The notes below the pieces were generated by a model. That model did not search any database, was not told where the DNA came from, and saw only the letters and a program-made list of their open reading frames with translations. From JANQEU01 sp965228045 (lineage in GTDB: Bacteria > Bacteroidota > Bacteroidia > Cytophagales > Cyclobacteriaceae), in NCBI GenBank assembly GCA_965228045.1, contig OZ245789.1, positions 4,030,001-4,094,000 on the forward strand: a stretch of DNA of 64,000 bases, in the 5' to 3' direction. The position numbers and the translations under genes were made by a program. This document shows, in pieces, positions 7,861-16,160 of this stretch (position 1 is the stretch's first letter; every line of letters starts with the position of its first letter).

Positions 7861-10290
7861 CTAATCTACATTTAAACTGGCCGTTTTGGTAAACACCCGA
7901 CCACTTTCATCCAATCCTTCAAAGTATAGCGTGAAAGGACCCTGGTCATCAGACGTGAAAAACTCAAACTCTGCCTTACCATCCTGTATGACAATGTTTG
8001 GGTTCCAGTAAAGTGTATTACGATAATCCGGCTTCACCTTTTCCTCGTCCGTCATTTCATCGTAATTGGGCACATAAAATTCGCGAGGCGGATAATAGCC
8101 AAGCATTCTGAACGTGGCTTCCCCTACAGGGTCTACATCAGAATCTCCTCTTGGACCCTGGTAGCGGTAAATGGCAATGACACCATTTGCCTGGGCACCG
8201 TATGCTGCTGCCCTTCCTCCTTTCAGCACATCGATAAACTCCACTTGCGAAGGCTGTATGTTCTGGATGACCGTAGCATCTGTGATCGCACCATCCAGGA
8301 GAAAAAGCGCTTCCTGCTGGGTACCTTGTCCAAGTCCTCTCACTGTAGCCGTTTGATCCGGAAAGGTACCGGATATGGTCACTCCGGGAACTCGACCCCG
8401 CATGAAATCGAAGATATTTTGAAAGGCATTGGCATTGGCAAAGTTCTCCATGACCACCCGTGTATCCGGCTGCTGATACAGCATATTTTCCCTGTAGAAA
8501 GGCTGATTTCTTCGATCTTCCCGGGCCTCAACCTGCATTTCATCCAGAATGATCACATCGTTGCCAAATTCCGCTTCGATGTTTCTGATCTTCATACTAT
8601 TGTCCACATACCCCTCCAGGGCTTGGTCTTGCTCGAAGGCATCGAAGAATTTGAATACCCTTTGCGGAACGGACTTTTCCTTCATTTGGATGTAAGTACC
8701 TCCATTTATCTCTTTCACGTCCTCTCCGTCTACTTTTACCCGGACACTTTCCAACCGGGCATTTACAGTGTCCTCTACTCCCAGTCCATCAAACCAAAAT
8801 GTACCATCCTCATCCGAAATCGCCATAGACTTGTAGGACAGATTTTCCAAAAATGACAACGTAAGCTTTGCACGGGTTCCTCTGTCACGATTATTGTACC
8901 GAACCACCCTGCCCTCCAGGCTGAAACCTTTCTCAGGATAGTGTTCAATATCCGGATATTTTTCCTGCAGCACATCCTCCCACGCAAATCTTCTCCACCC
9001 ATTGGTAGCCATGATAAGATCCCTATGTTTAAATCGATCCTCGTACTCGGGATCAAAGAGCATTTCAGGATTTTCTACTCTTCCCTTCAATTCTGAGCTT
9101 AAGCCAATGTAGTTTCTGATGTTGACTTTATTGGGTCCATGTAATTCATCGGAAAGTATGGAAACGGAAGCCTTGCCGTTGAGTGCAGTATCAGCCAGGT
9201 CCATGAGCTCTAATTCAAACGAGATTTTTTCACGGGTATCAGCTTTTTCCGGTCCATCGATGCTAAGCTCATTCCCGATAGTGGAGTTTTCATTGTAAAT
9301 AAGTCTTTCTGCACGGGGCACTCCCTCTGCATCAAAAAAAGTAAAGTGTAAAATGCCGTTGGGCATCTGATCTGCAGGTAAAGGGGCATACAGGTACGGT
9401 TGTCCTTCAGGTGTCGGCAATGCCAGAAAAAGGTCTCCACTGGCATGACCTACCAGAAATGACCCTTCCATGCTTAAGTCACCGGCAGGCTTCACCGTCA
9501 GGAAGGTTTTATCTTCGGTTTGTCTTCCATTTAAGACATAACCGGACTCTCTGACCACCGGAAGATCTCTGGAAAATTCAACATCTGAAACCGTATATTT
9601 TGCAAAGTACTTTTTACCTGCCACGGGATTCAACAGGAATTTCCCCATTCCCTTGATCTCCGAATCAAAAGTCAACAGTTCCTCGCCTGTTTCATCCACG
9701 ATGGTCCCATTGACAGGTACTCCGTAGCCTGATTCGTTAGTGGCTTTAAATGCCACATAGTTTATTTGCCCGGACACAAGGTCTCCTCCTTCCGGAAAAA
9801 ACCGGATGTCAATCTGCCTGAGTTCGGGTTTATTTTCGCTGGTGCGGGTGTCCCTCGAGAAGTCTAATATCTTGATGGGTTTGGAAAAAATGAATGACTC
9901 ATCAAAGTTCCGCATGTAATTAGAGTACGCCCGTAACCGATATATTCCCTCACTCAGGCTGTCGACTAACCTGATGTCTCCTCTTCCTACACCCTCCTCA
10001 ATTTTGATGTTGTAGGTTGTCAAAATAGAGTCGCTATCATTGATCAGCTCCACATACAGCAGATTACTAAGGACGGTGGGTCGGTTAGTGGCTGCATTGA
10101 GTAAATAGGCGCTGAACCAAATCGTTTCACCACGAGTGTAGACCTCTTTGTCCGTGCGCAGGTATGCCTTTTCCTGTGGATTCTGGGCATGATACCGCAT
10201 AAAACGAACGGCCGTGGTGTCAAGGACCTGCGCTCCTGATGAGAAACAAAGAATAAACAGACCTATCAGAAAGAGAATTTTTGATTTCAT
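7861..10290 (-). CDS. Large secreted protein with MG2-like and TonB-plug domains
   Basis: 809 residues. The start is the Met that begins MKSKILFLIGLF, because it opens a signal peptide ending near SSGAQ; an upstream in-frame start would add nine polar residues. The N-terminal half has the macroglobulin-like segment typical of Bacteroidota (AYLRTDKEVYTRGETIWFSA). A TonB-receptor plug follows at roughly residues 600-690 (MRGRVPGVTISG ... LFLLDGA ... VEFIDVLKGGRAAAYG), but no outer-membrane barrel follows. Such plug-only proteins are common in the phylum; they are exported and may help with polymer handling or signalling at the outer membrane. The role is not known. Confidence 0.85.
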   Translation of the reverse strand: MKSKILFLIGLFILCFSSGAQVLDTTAVRFMRYHAQNPQEKAYLRTDKEVYTRGETIWFSAYLLNAATNRPTVLSNLLYVELINDSDSILTTYNIKIEEGVGRGDIRLVDSLSEGIYRLRAYSNYMRNFDESFIFSKPIKILDFSRDTRTSENKPELRQIDIRFFPEGGDLVSGQINYVAFKATNESGYGVPVNGTIVDETGEELLTFDSEIKGMGKFLLNPVAGKKYFAKYTVSDVEFSRDLPVVRESGYVLNGRQTEDKTFLTVKPAGDLSMEGSFLVGHASGDLFLALPTPEGQPYLYAPLPADQMPNGILHFTFFDAEGVPRAERLIYNENSTIGNELSIDGPEKADTREKISFELELMDLADTALNGKASVSILSDELHGPNKVNIRNYIGLSSELKGRVENPEMLFDPEYEDRFKHRDLIMATNGWRRFAWEDVLQEKYPDIEHYPEKGFSLEGRVVRYNNRDRGTRAKLTLSFLENLSYKSMAISDEDGTFWFDGLGVEDTVNARLESVRVKVDGEDVKEINGGTYIQMKEKSVPQRVFKFFDAFEQDQALEGYVDNSMKIRNIEAEFGNDVIILDEMQVEAREDRRNQPFYRENMLYQQPDTRVVMENFANANAFQNIFDFMRGRVPGVTISGTFPDQTATVRGLGQGTQQEALFLLDGAITDATVIQNIQPSQVEFIDVLKGGRAAAYGAQANGVIAIYRYQGPRGDSDVDPVGEATFRMLGYYPPREFYVPNYDEMTDEEKVKPDYRNTLYWNPNIVIQDGKAEFEFFTSDDQGPFTLYFEGLDESGRVFTKTASLNVD

Positions 10291-10367
10291 ACGCAAATGA
10301 GTGGTTCCCAAACCCAAATAAAACCACCTGCATTCGCAAATAAAACCTTAGGGCATAAAAATCCGAC

Positions 10368-10694
10368 TTACAGATTCTCTCGTTCCCAGGCGTTGAAGCC
10401 GCCTTTCAGATTAAAAAGGTTTTCAAATCCCTGTTTAGACATGATGCGGCAGGCTCGCGCGCTTCGTCGACCGCTTTGACAATAGATCAGGTATGTTTTG
10501 GACCTATCCAATTTAGAAACATGCTCTCTGAACTTCTTGTCCATCACATTCATATTTCGCTGACCATTGATGACGCCATTCATCTGCTCCGCTCTCATTC
10601 TCACATCAAGGATGACTGTGTCTCTCTTCTTTTTTAATTCTTTAAACTCGTCAACAGAAATGTTTTTGTATTTGCCGCTGGAAAATGGCCACAT
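10368..10694 (-). CDS. Single-domain rhodanese-like sulfurtransferase
   Basis: 108 residues, one rhodanese domain. VILDVRMRAEQMNGVINGQRN gives the first half and YCQSGRRSARA the active-site loop, with Cys72 the persulfide-carrying residue. No signal peptide is seen, so it is cytoplasmic. Single-domain rhodaneses move sulfur from donors such as thiosulfate or polysulfide to acceptors. The gene stands alone; nothing nearby shows its partner. Confidence 0.9.
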   Translation of the reverse strand: MWPFSSGKYKNISVDEFKELKKKRDTVILDVRMRAEQMNGVINGQRNMNVMDKKFREHVSKLDRSKTYLIYCQSGRRSARACRIMSKQGFENLFNLKGGFNAWERENL

Positions 10695-10785
10695 GCTCTA
10701 ATCCTTTTTTCTGCGAATATAAAAAATCCGGCCACACAAGGCGGACCGGATTTTCAATGTAACAACCTGATATGAAGAATATTTT

Positions 10786-11340
10786 TTAGGCCGCATGACG
10801 AAAACTGATGATATACTCATCGTATTCGTCACCGTTTTCGACGCTCTTGATATAATCAACTTTCACACCTTTCACACCGGGTGATTTGGAAACCATTCCC
10901 TTTAAAAGTCCCAGTTGTAGTTTACTGTTGAAGGTTTGGGTTCTTCTCATAGTGATTGCGTTTTCCTCATCGGTAAGGATGTCCCATCCCCTTCTTTCCG
11001 GATCCTGGATCATATTGTCAGCCGCACCTTTTAGTCCATGGATGATCTCGGAAGGCGAGGCGGTATCTTTGATCTGGTCGTTGCTGACCAGGGCACCCCA
11101 AACGGTCTCACCAATGTCTGTTCCCAGCTTGATGATGTTGAACTTACCCACCTTCTGCTCTACCCAATCACACATGTCATTGTAAACGGTAATCGGAACT
11201 TTATTGAAAGGATCGGATAGATCATGACCTTCAACGAGTTTTTCAAGGTGTGGCCTTAGTAATGAGTTATCCTTATAATAATTCAGGATATCATTTATAA
11301 ATAACGCAAAAAGCGTTACGTTTTTGGTTGAATTGTTCAT
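10786..11340 (-). CDS. Conserved protein of unknown function, 184 residues
   Basis: A soluble protein with no signal peptide or membrane helix. The middle region (FNIIKLGTDIGETVWGALV ... EIIHGLKGAADNMI) and the strand-rich end (GVKGVKVDYIKSVENGDEYDEYIISF) resemble the helical-plus-strand layout of small sensory domains such as the V4R or DUF2378 types, but the match by eye is weak. It is flanked by a rhodanese and a VPS10-like gene on the same strand, with gaps of about 100 bp on either side. No function is claimed. Confidence 0.7.
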   Translation of the reverse strand: MNNSTKNVTLFALFINDILNYYKDNSLLRPHLEKLVEGHDLSDPFNKVPITVYNDMCDWVEQKVGKFNIIKLGTDIGETVWGALVSNDQIKDTASPSEIIHGLKGAADNMIQDPERRGWDILTDEENAITMRRTQTFNSKLQLGLLKGMVSKSPGVKGVKVDYIKSVENGDEYDEYIISFRHAA

Positions 11341-11452
11341 TGTTGTTTGTCGCTTTTATAATATCCGGCAAACAAACTGTCAACTATTCAATTAACCACA
11401 CGATGGTAAGTGAACCGGTCAATTATTGATGTAAAACCGGCGCATGGTTGCC

Positions 11453-14443
11453 CTAGTTTTCCAGACTTTCTTCCAGCGACCGAAAAGCCGCATTTAACTC
11501 CTCATAACGGTCATACATGTCTTTTCCCGGCTTCTGATCGGACCCCCCGGCAACTGTGAAATACAGGTAACTTATCTGATCTACCATCATTGGCTTCATG
11601 TAAGTTCCGTCTTTAGTGGACAATTGATTCAGTGCGGATTCAATCTGACTTTTTCTCTCGCTAGAAATCGAACCGTCTTTTTGCTCCTTTTCTAAATCCG
11701 CCACAAGCATCCGTGCATCAGACATAAGCTCAACAATAGAAAGTGAAAGCGCCTCCTGATCTGCGATTTCGGTTTCCTTTACACCACTCTCAAGTACTCT
11801 TGGATCAGTCATCAATTGGAAATTCTGCTCCTGAGTAGTGCCATCTACCGTCAATCTAACGGTGTAATTACCCGCCTTCACTCTGGGTCCATTGCGATAA
11901 GCTCTATTCGAATTTGAGCTCCAGGCTCCGGCGTGGCTCATATCCCACTTAAAACGATTCAATCCTTTACCTGCTTTGAGCGATCTACTGGTAAGGTATG
12001 TTGTACTGCTCAGTCCCATATCCTCTATCACTTCTGCTGAGAGATCGGTACCACTGACGTACGATATCACCACATCTCCCTGCTCGTTTAAGATTTCCAA
12101 TTGGATCGGACTTTTCGGATTAGATGGCAAATAATAGTCTATGAACACCGCCGGATCAGGAAAATGGTCCGACCTCATCTTGGGAAATTGATACCTGTAA
12201 GTGTCTTTTGGCTTGAACAAAACAGGCTGATCCCTCAGACTTGCGAAGGCATCCTGGTGAAGGCTGCTCAGATTGTCCATGATCCAGAATCCACGTCCCA
12301 TGGTGGATAGAACCAGATCCTTACGGAATACTTTGATATCTGTTATGGGGACAACAGGTAGGTTTTGTTGAAAAGACTTCCAGGTACTGCCGTCATCCAT
12401 GGAGATGTAAAGGCCATTTTCTGTTCCTGCATATAATACACCTTCTTTATCCGGGTCTTCGCGAACCACACGCGTAGGAAAATCTGCCGGAATTCCGTTA
12501 GAACCGGTCGTCAAAAGTGTCCACGAATCTCCATAATCGGCCGTTCTGTAAATGTAAGGTTTCCAGTCACCCAATTGATATCTCAATACTGCTATGTAGG
12601 CCTTGGCCGGATCATGCGGAGATGGCTCCACCGCGTCCACCCTGCCTCCCGGTGGTAGCTTGGAAGGAGTTACCTCGCTCCAATTGTCACCTCCATCTCT
12701 GGTTACATGAACAGGTCCATCGTTGGCACCTACCCATATTACTCCTTGCTGTACTGTAGACTCTCTGATCGCATAAATGGTACTGTAAAATTCCTCTCCG
12801 GTAATGTCTCTGGTGATGGGACTACCTGAAATGACTTGCTTGTCACTTTCAAATGCCGTCAGATCAGGAGAAATCGTTTCCCACGTTTTGCCATCGTCGG
12901 TAGTCTTGTGAACAAATTGCGAAGTGTGGTATACAACATCAGGATCATGTGGTGAAACGTGTATTGGGGAAACCCGCTGAAATCTATACTTGAGCTCATT
13001 TGGATTGTGTCCATACATATTCGCTGCGCCAACATCGTAGTTTCTTTCCAGCCCTGTTCGCTTGTCATAAACATCGAATCTTCCCTTGCAGTTTGCATAT
13101 ACGATGTTATGATTCCCAGGCTTAGGTACAGCAGGGCCTGTTTCGCATCCTCCCGTGTTGATGATCCATCCTACCTCCGGTGCCTGTATGGATGTTGGTG
13201 CCATGCTGGGCACCGCAATTGTTGAGGAATTATCCTGCTGACCGGCATACAGCCAATAGGGATACTGATCATCTACCTCCACCTGGTACAGTTCTGAGGT
13301 CGGTTGATTAAATTGTGTGGTCCAGGATTCACCACCGTTGAAAGTAACATTGGCGCCTCCATCATTGGACTGGATAAAAAGGTCAGGATTGTCTGGGTTG
13401 ATCCACATATCGTGGTTATCTCCGTGAGGTGAAGATTTCCGTGACCATGTCTTTCCCCCGTCCGTGGATTTATAATAACCGGTGGCCAGAACATAAACCA
13501 CATCCGGATTCTTGGGGTCTACATCCACATTTGTGTAGTAGAAGGGCCTGGTTCTGATTCCTCCGTGATCGGAAACCTGGGTAAATGTTTTACCCTGATC
13601 CACTGATTTATATAATCCACCCTCATCGTCCGGGGCCTCCACCAAAGCGTATATTATTCTGGAATCTGCCGGACTTACCGCAAGGTCAATCTTACCGATA
13701 AGTCCGGATGGCAAACCATTGGTGATTTTCTCCCAGTTCTCTCCCCCATCGACTGATTTGTAAATGCCGCCTTCATTTTGATTGCCTCCACTGATGATGG
13801 TCCAGGGTTTTCTTTCGGCTTTCCACGCCGTGGCAAATACGATGTCAGGATTGCCCGGAAGGAATTCAAAATCAGAAAATCCTACTTTGTCAGAAATGTA
13901 TAATACTTTCTTCCAGGTTTTTCCTCCGTCCATTGTGCGAAACACCCCTCGCTCAGGATTTGGCGCAAAAGCATTGCCTATGGCAGCAACAAAAACAATG
14001 TTGTGGTTATTGGGATGAATCTCAACGGCCCCAATATGAGCGGTCTTTTTCAATCCGATAAAATCCCATGTCTCTCCACCATCTACGGATTTATACATTC
14101 CTTTTCCGGCAATGACATTACTTCTCAGACCGTCAGAGCCCGTTCCTACGTAGACAATGTTAGGGTCCCGCTGATCCACGGATATATCCCCTATTGACGG
14201 GCTTTCGAAATACCCGTCAGAAACATTTTTCCAGGTCAGGCCATAATCTGTAGTCTTCCAGACTCCGCCTCCTGTGGCCCCCTGGTAAAAAGTACCCTGC
14301 TCGGCTACAGTACCTGCCACGGCGGTCACCCGTCCACCTCTCATTGGTCCCACAGACCTAAATTGATAGATATTAAAGTCTTGTTGAGCGAGAATAGTCA
14401 GGCTTGCCAGTAAAACAATGAAGAAAGTAGGTATTCGAATCAT
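11453..14443 (-). CDS. VPS10/sortilin-like BNR-repeat beta-propeller exported protein
   Basis: 996 residues with a short signal peptide (MIRIPTFFIVLLASLTILAQ). About ten Asp-box-like repeats of the form S-x-D-x-G-x-T-W are visible, for example KTTDYGLTWKNV, KSVDGGETWDFI, RTMDGGKTWKKV, RTADYGDSWTLL and ISMDDGSTWKSF, spread over the first two thirds; these mark a ten-bladed VPS10-type propeller. A beta-sandwich and a helical tail follow. Bacteroidota often annotate these as glycosyl hydrolases, but no hydrolase catalytic residues can be shown here. It is probably periplasmic or outer-membrane associated and binds peptides or glycans. Confidence 0.85.
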   Translation of the reverse strand: MIRIPTFFIVLLASLTILAQQDFNIYQFRSVGPMRGGRVTAVAGTVAEQGTFYQGATGGGVWKTTDYGLTWKNVSDGYFESPSIGDISVDQRDPNIVYVGTGSDGLRSNVIAGKGMYKSVDGGETWDFIGLKKTAHIGAVEIHPNNHNIVFVAAIGNAFAPNPERGVFRTMDGGKTWKKVLYISDKVGFSDFEFLPGNPDIVFATAWKAERKPWTIISGGNQNEGGIYKSVDGGENWEKITNGLPSGLIGKIDLAVSPADSRIIYALVEAPDDEGGLYKSVDQGKTFTQVSDHGGIRTRPFYYTNVDVDPKNPDVVYVLATGYYKSTDGGKTWSRKSSPHGDNHDMWINPDNPDLFIQSNDGGANVTFNGGESWTTQFNQPTSELYQVEVDDQYPYWLYAGQQDNSSTIAVPSMAPTSIQAPEVGWIINTGGCETGPAVPKPGNHNIVYANCKGRFDVYDKRTGLERNYDVGAANMYGHNPNELKYRFQRVSPIHVSPHDPDVVYHTSQFVHKTTDDGKTWETISPDLTAFESDKQVISGSPITRDITGEEFYSTIYAIRESTVQQGVIWVGANDGPVHVTRDGGDNWSEVTPSKLPPGGRVDAVEPSPHDPAKAYIAVLRYQLGDWKPYIYRTADYGDSWTLLTTGSNGIPADFPTRVVREDPDKEGVLYAGTENGLYISMDDGSTWKSFQQNLPVVPITDIKVFRKDLVLSTMGRGFWIMDNLSSLHQDAFASLRDQPVLFKPKDTYRYQFPKMRSDHFPDPAVFIDYYLPSNPKSPIQLEILNEQGDVVISYVSGTDLSAEVIEDMGLSSTTYLTSRSLKAGKGLNRFKWDMSHAGAWSSNSNRAYRNGPRVKAGNYTVRLTVDGTTQEQNFQLMTDPRVLESGVKETEIADQEALSLSIVELMSDARMLVADLEKEQKDGSISSERKSQIESALNQLSTKDGTYMKPMMVDQISYLYFTVAGGSDQKPGKDMYDRYEELNAAFRSLEESLEN

Positions 14444-14589
14444 GGTTTAGTATTTAGTCTTCCAAACATCGTTTTTACTTACTGGAATTAAAAGCTTTTC
14501 ATTAATTACGGCATAAAATGCCTTTGAACCGCTCATGAAGCCAATTGCACGATTTTTAATCCTTTTTATGACGCGTTTTGCACAATGTC

Positions 14590-14597
14590 TATCTTTG
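14590..14597 (+). promoter_or_regulatory. Bacteroidota -7 promoter element for the helicase gene
   Basis: TATCTTTG matches the TAnnTTTG consensus 18 bp before the TTG start at 14616. The only TTTG upstream (14577-14580) is too close to be the -33 element, so the match is partial. Confidence 0.45.
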
Positions 14598-14615
14598 TGG
14601 CAAAGTCGATAAAAT

Positions 14616-15824
14616 TTGAAGTTTGAAGCGTTAGGACTTGAGTCCGAACTTATGGAAGGACTCAAATCCCTGGGATTTGAAGAAGCCACCCCGATACAGG
14701 AAAAAGCCATTCCACTGGTCATAGAAGGAAAAGACATTATTGGATGTGCCCAAACAGGAACAGGAAAAACCGCCGCCTTTTTGTTGCCTATCTGTCACAG
14801 GATCATTTCCAAAAAGGACTATAACACCACTAAGTGTCTCATCGTGGTACCCACACGTGAGCTGGCCATCCAAATAGACCAACAGTTACAAGGTTTCACC
14901 TACTTTACATCACTAAGTTCTATTGCCATATATGGTGGCAATGATGGTGATTCCTTTTCGCAGGAGAAAAAAGCACTTACGCAGGGAGCTTCCATCATCA
15001 TTGCGACCCCGGGTCGACTCAAAGCCCACCTTGCCATGAACTATGTCAATATGAAAGACCTGGAGTTCCTGGTGCTTGATGAGGCGGACCGCATGCTGGA
15101 TATGGGTTTCAGCGACGACATAAAGAAAATAACCTCATATCTTCCGAAAAAGAGGCAAAATCTGCTTTTCTCAGCCACCATGCCACCTAAAATCCGAAAT
15201 CTGGCTAAGGAGGTACTGACAGAACCTGAAGAAATAAACATTGCCATTTCCGTTCCGGCTGAGAAAGTGATTCAGATTGGTTTTTCGGTTTACAATGAGC
15301 AAAAAATCCCACTGATCACCCATCTTTTGTCTTTCGACAAATTCAATAGTGTGATCGTATTTTGTTCCACAAAAGACAGTGCCAAGTCCCTGAGCAGATC
15401 TTTGAAAAAGCTGGATTTATCCGTTGCGGACATTCATTCCGATCTGGGACAACGAGAGCGTGAGGATGTGCTCAACCAATTCAAAGCACGGAAACTCAAA
15501 ATCGTGGTGGCCACTGATATCCTATCCCGGGGCATAGACATTGAAGATATAGACCTCGTGATCAATTACGATGTACCGAATGACGGGGAGGATTACATCC
15601 ACAGAATTGGACGAACTGCCAGGGCCGCGAGCAAAGGTGCGGCCTTTACCATGATCAGCCCCGAAGATCAATACAAATTTGCAGGTATTGAAAAGCTAAT
15701 CGGAAAGGAAATTCCCAAAGGAGCTGTCCCTGAGAAATTGGGTGAATCTCCTGAGTATAATCCTTCCCAGCATCGCGGTAAAGGAAACGGAAAGCGTCCT
15801 TTTCGATCAAAACGCAGAAAATAA
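14616..15824 (+). CDS. DEAD-box RNA helicase (RhlE type)
   Basis: 402 residues. The start is TTG 14616: an in-frame stop sits just upstream, and the family normally begins with a Phe-containing Q-motif lead like MKFEALGL. All core motifs are visible: Q motif with ATPIQ at 24-28, AQTGTGKT at 45-52, PTREL at 79-83, DEAD at 155-158, SAT at 185-187, and HRIGRTAR at 328-335. The short basic tail (GKGNGKRPFRSKRRK) would bind RNA. It unwinds RNA duplexes using ATP during ribosome assembly or mRNA decay. A -7-like box lies at 14590. Confidence 0.93.
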   Translation: MKFEALGLESELMEGLKSLGFEEATPIQEKAIPLVIEGKDIIGCAQTGTGKTAAFLLPICHRIISKKDYNTTKCLIVVPTRELAIQIDQQLQGFTYFTSLSSIAIYGGNDGDSFSQEKKALTQGASIIIATPGRLKAHLAMNYVNMKDLEFLVLDEADRMLDMGFSDDIKKITSYLPKKRQNLLFSATMPPKIRNLAKEVLTEPEEINIAISVPAEKVIQIGFSVYNEQKIPLITHLLSFDKFNSVIVFCSTKDSAKSLSRSLKKLDLSVADIHSDLGQREREDVLNQFKARKLKIVVATDILSRGIDIEDIDLVINYDVPNDGEDYIHRIGRTARAASKGAAFTMISPEDQYKFAGIEKLIGKEIPKGAVPEKLGESPEYNPSQHRGKGNGKRPFRSKRRK

Positions 15825-15827
15825 AAA

Positions 15828-15854
15828 ACCATCCGCCAGTAAGCGAATGGTTTA
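15828..15854 (-). terminator. Rho-independent terminator on the minus strand
   Basis: Read on the minus strand, AACCATTCGC-TTACTG-GCGGATGGTT forms a 10-bp stem (one G-U pair) with a 6-nt loop, followed by six T and then ATTTT. On the plus strand the stem has a C-A mismatch and no T tract, so it terminates leftward transcription, not the helicase message. No minus-strand protein gene precedes it. Confidence 0.75.
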
Positions 15855-16020
15855 GAGCTGGTTGAAGATCCAGCCACCGTAGCTATGAAATTCAAGGCTA
15901 AGCTATCTGCTACTTCCATAAGTGGGAAACAATATTGATCCGACAGGGGTATTTTCCGAGCGAATGGGAATAAAAGCATTATTTCGCTAATTAATTGTAC
16001 TATACGAACATGTGCGAAGC
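15828..16020 (-). ncRNA. Candidate structured small RNA ending at the 15828 terminator
   Basis: Between the helicase stop and the permease start lies 336 bp with no plus-strand gene. On the minus strand it shows hairpins GCTGG-ATCTTCAA-CCAGC (about 15858-15875) and TAGCT...AGCTA (about 15880-15905), then a strong terminator. This looks like a small RNA gene transcribed leftward. I find no clear promoter box, so the 5' end is a guess, and I cannot name the RNA. A short palindrome GTTCCA-GAT-TGGAAC at about 16050-16064 lies further upstream and may be regulatory. Confidence 0.35.
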
Positions 16021-16160
16021 ATGCTTATGCTTCTCATCCGTACACATCTGTTCCAGATTGGAACAATTCTACTACCGCTATGATCCCTATAAATAACTGA
16101 TTTACAATGTTTTAAAATACCGGTATCCTATTGGCACTAATTTCCCTCAAATACTAATTT

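Noticed and set aside
15668..15979. Minus-strand open frame of 103 residues across the helicase end
   Set aside because: It reads through the strong minus-strand terminator and shadows the helicase; more likely a structured RNA region.
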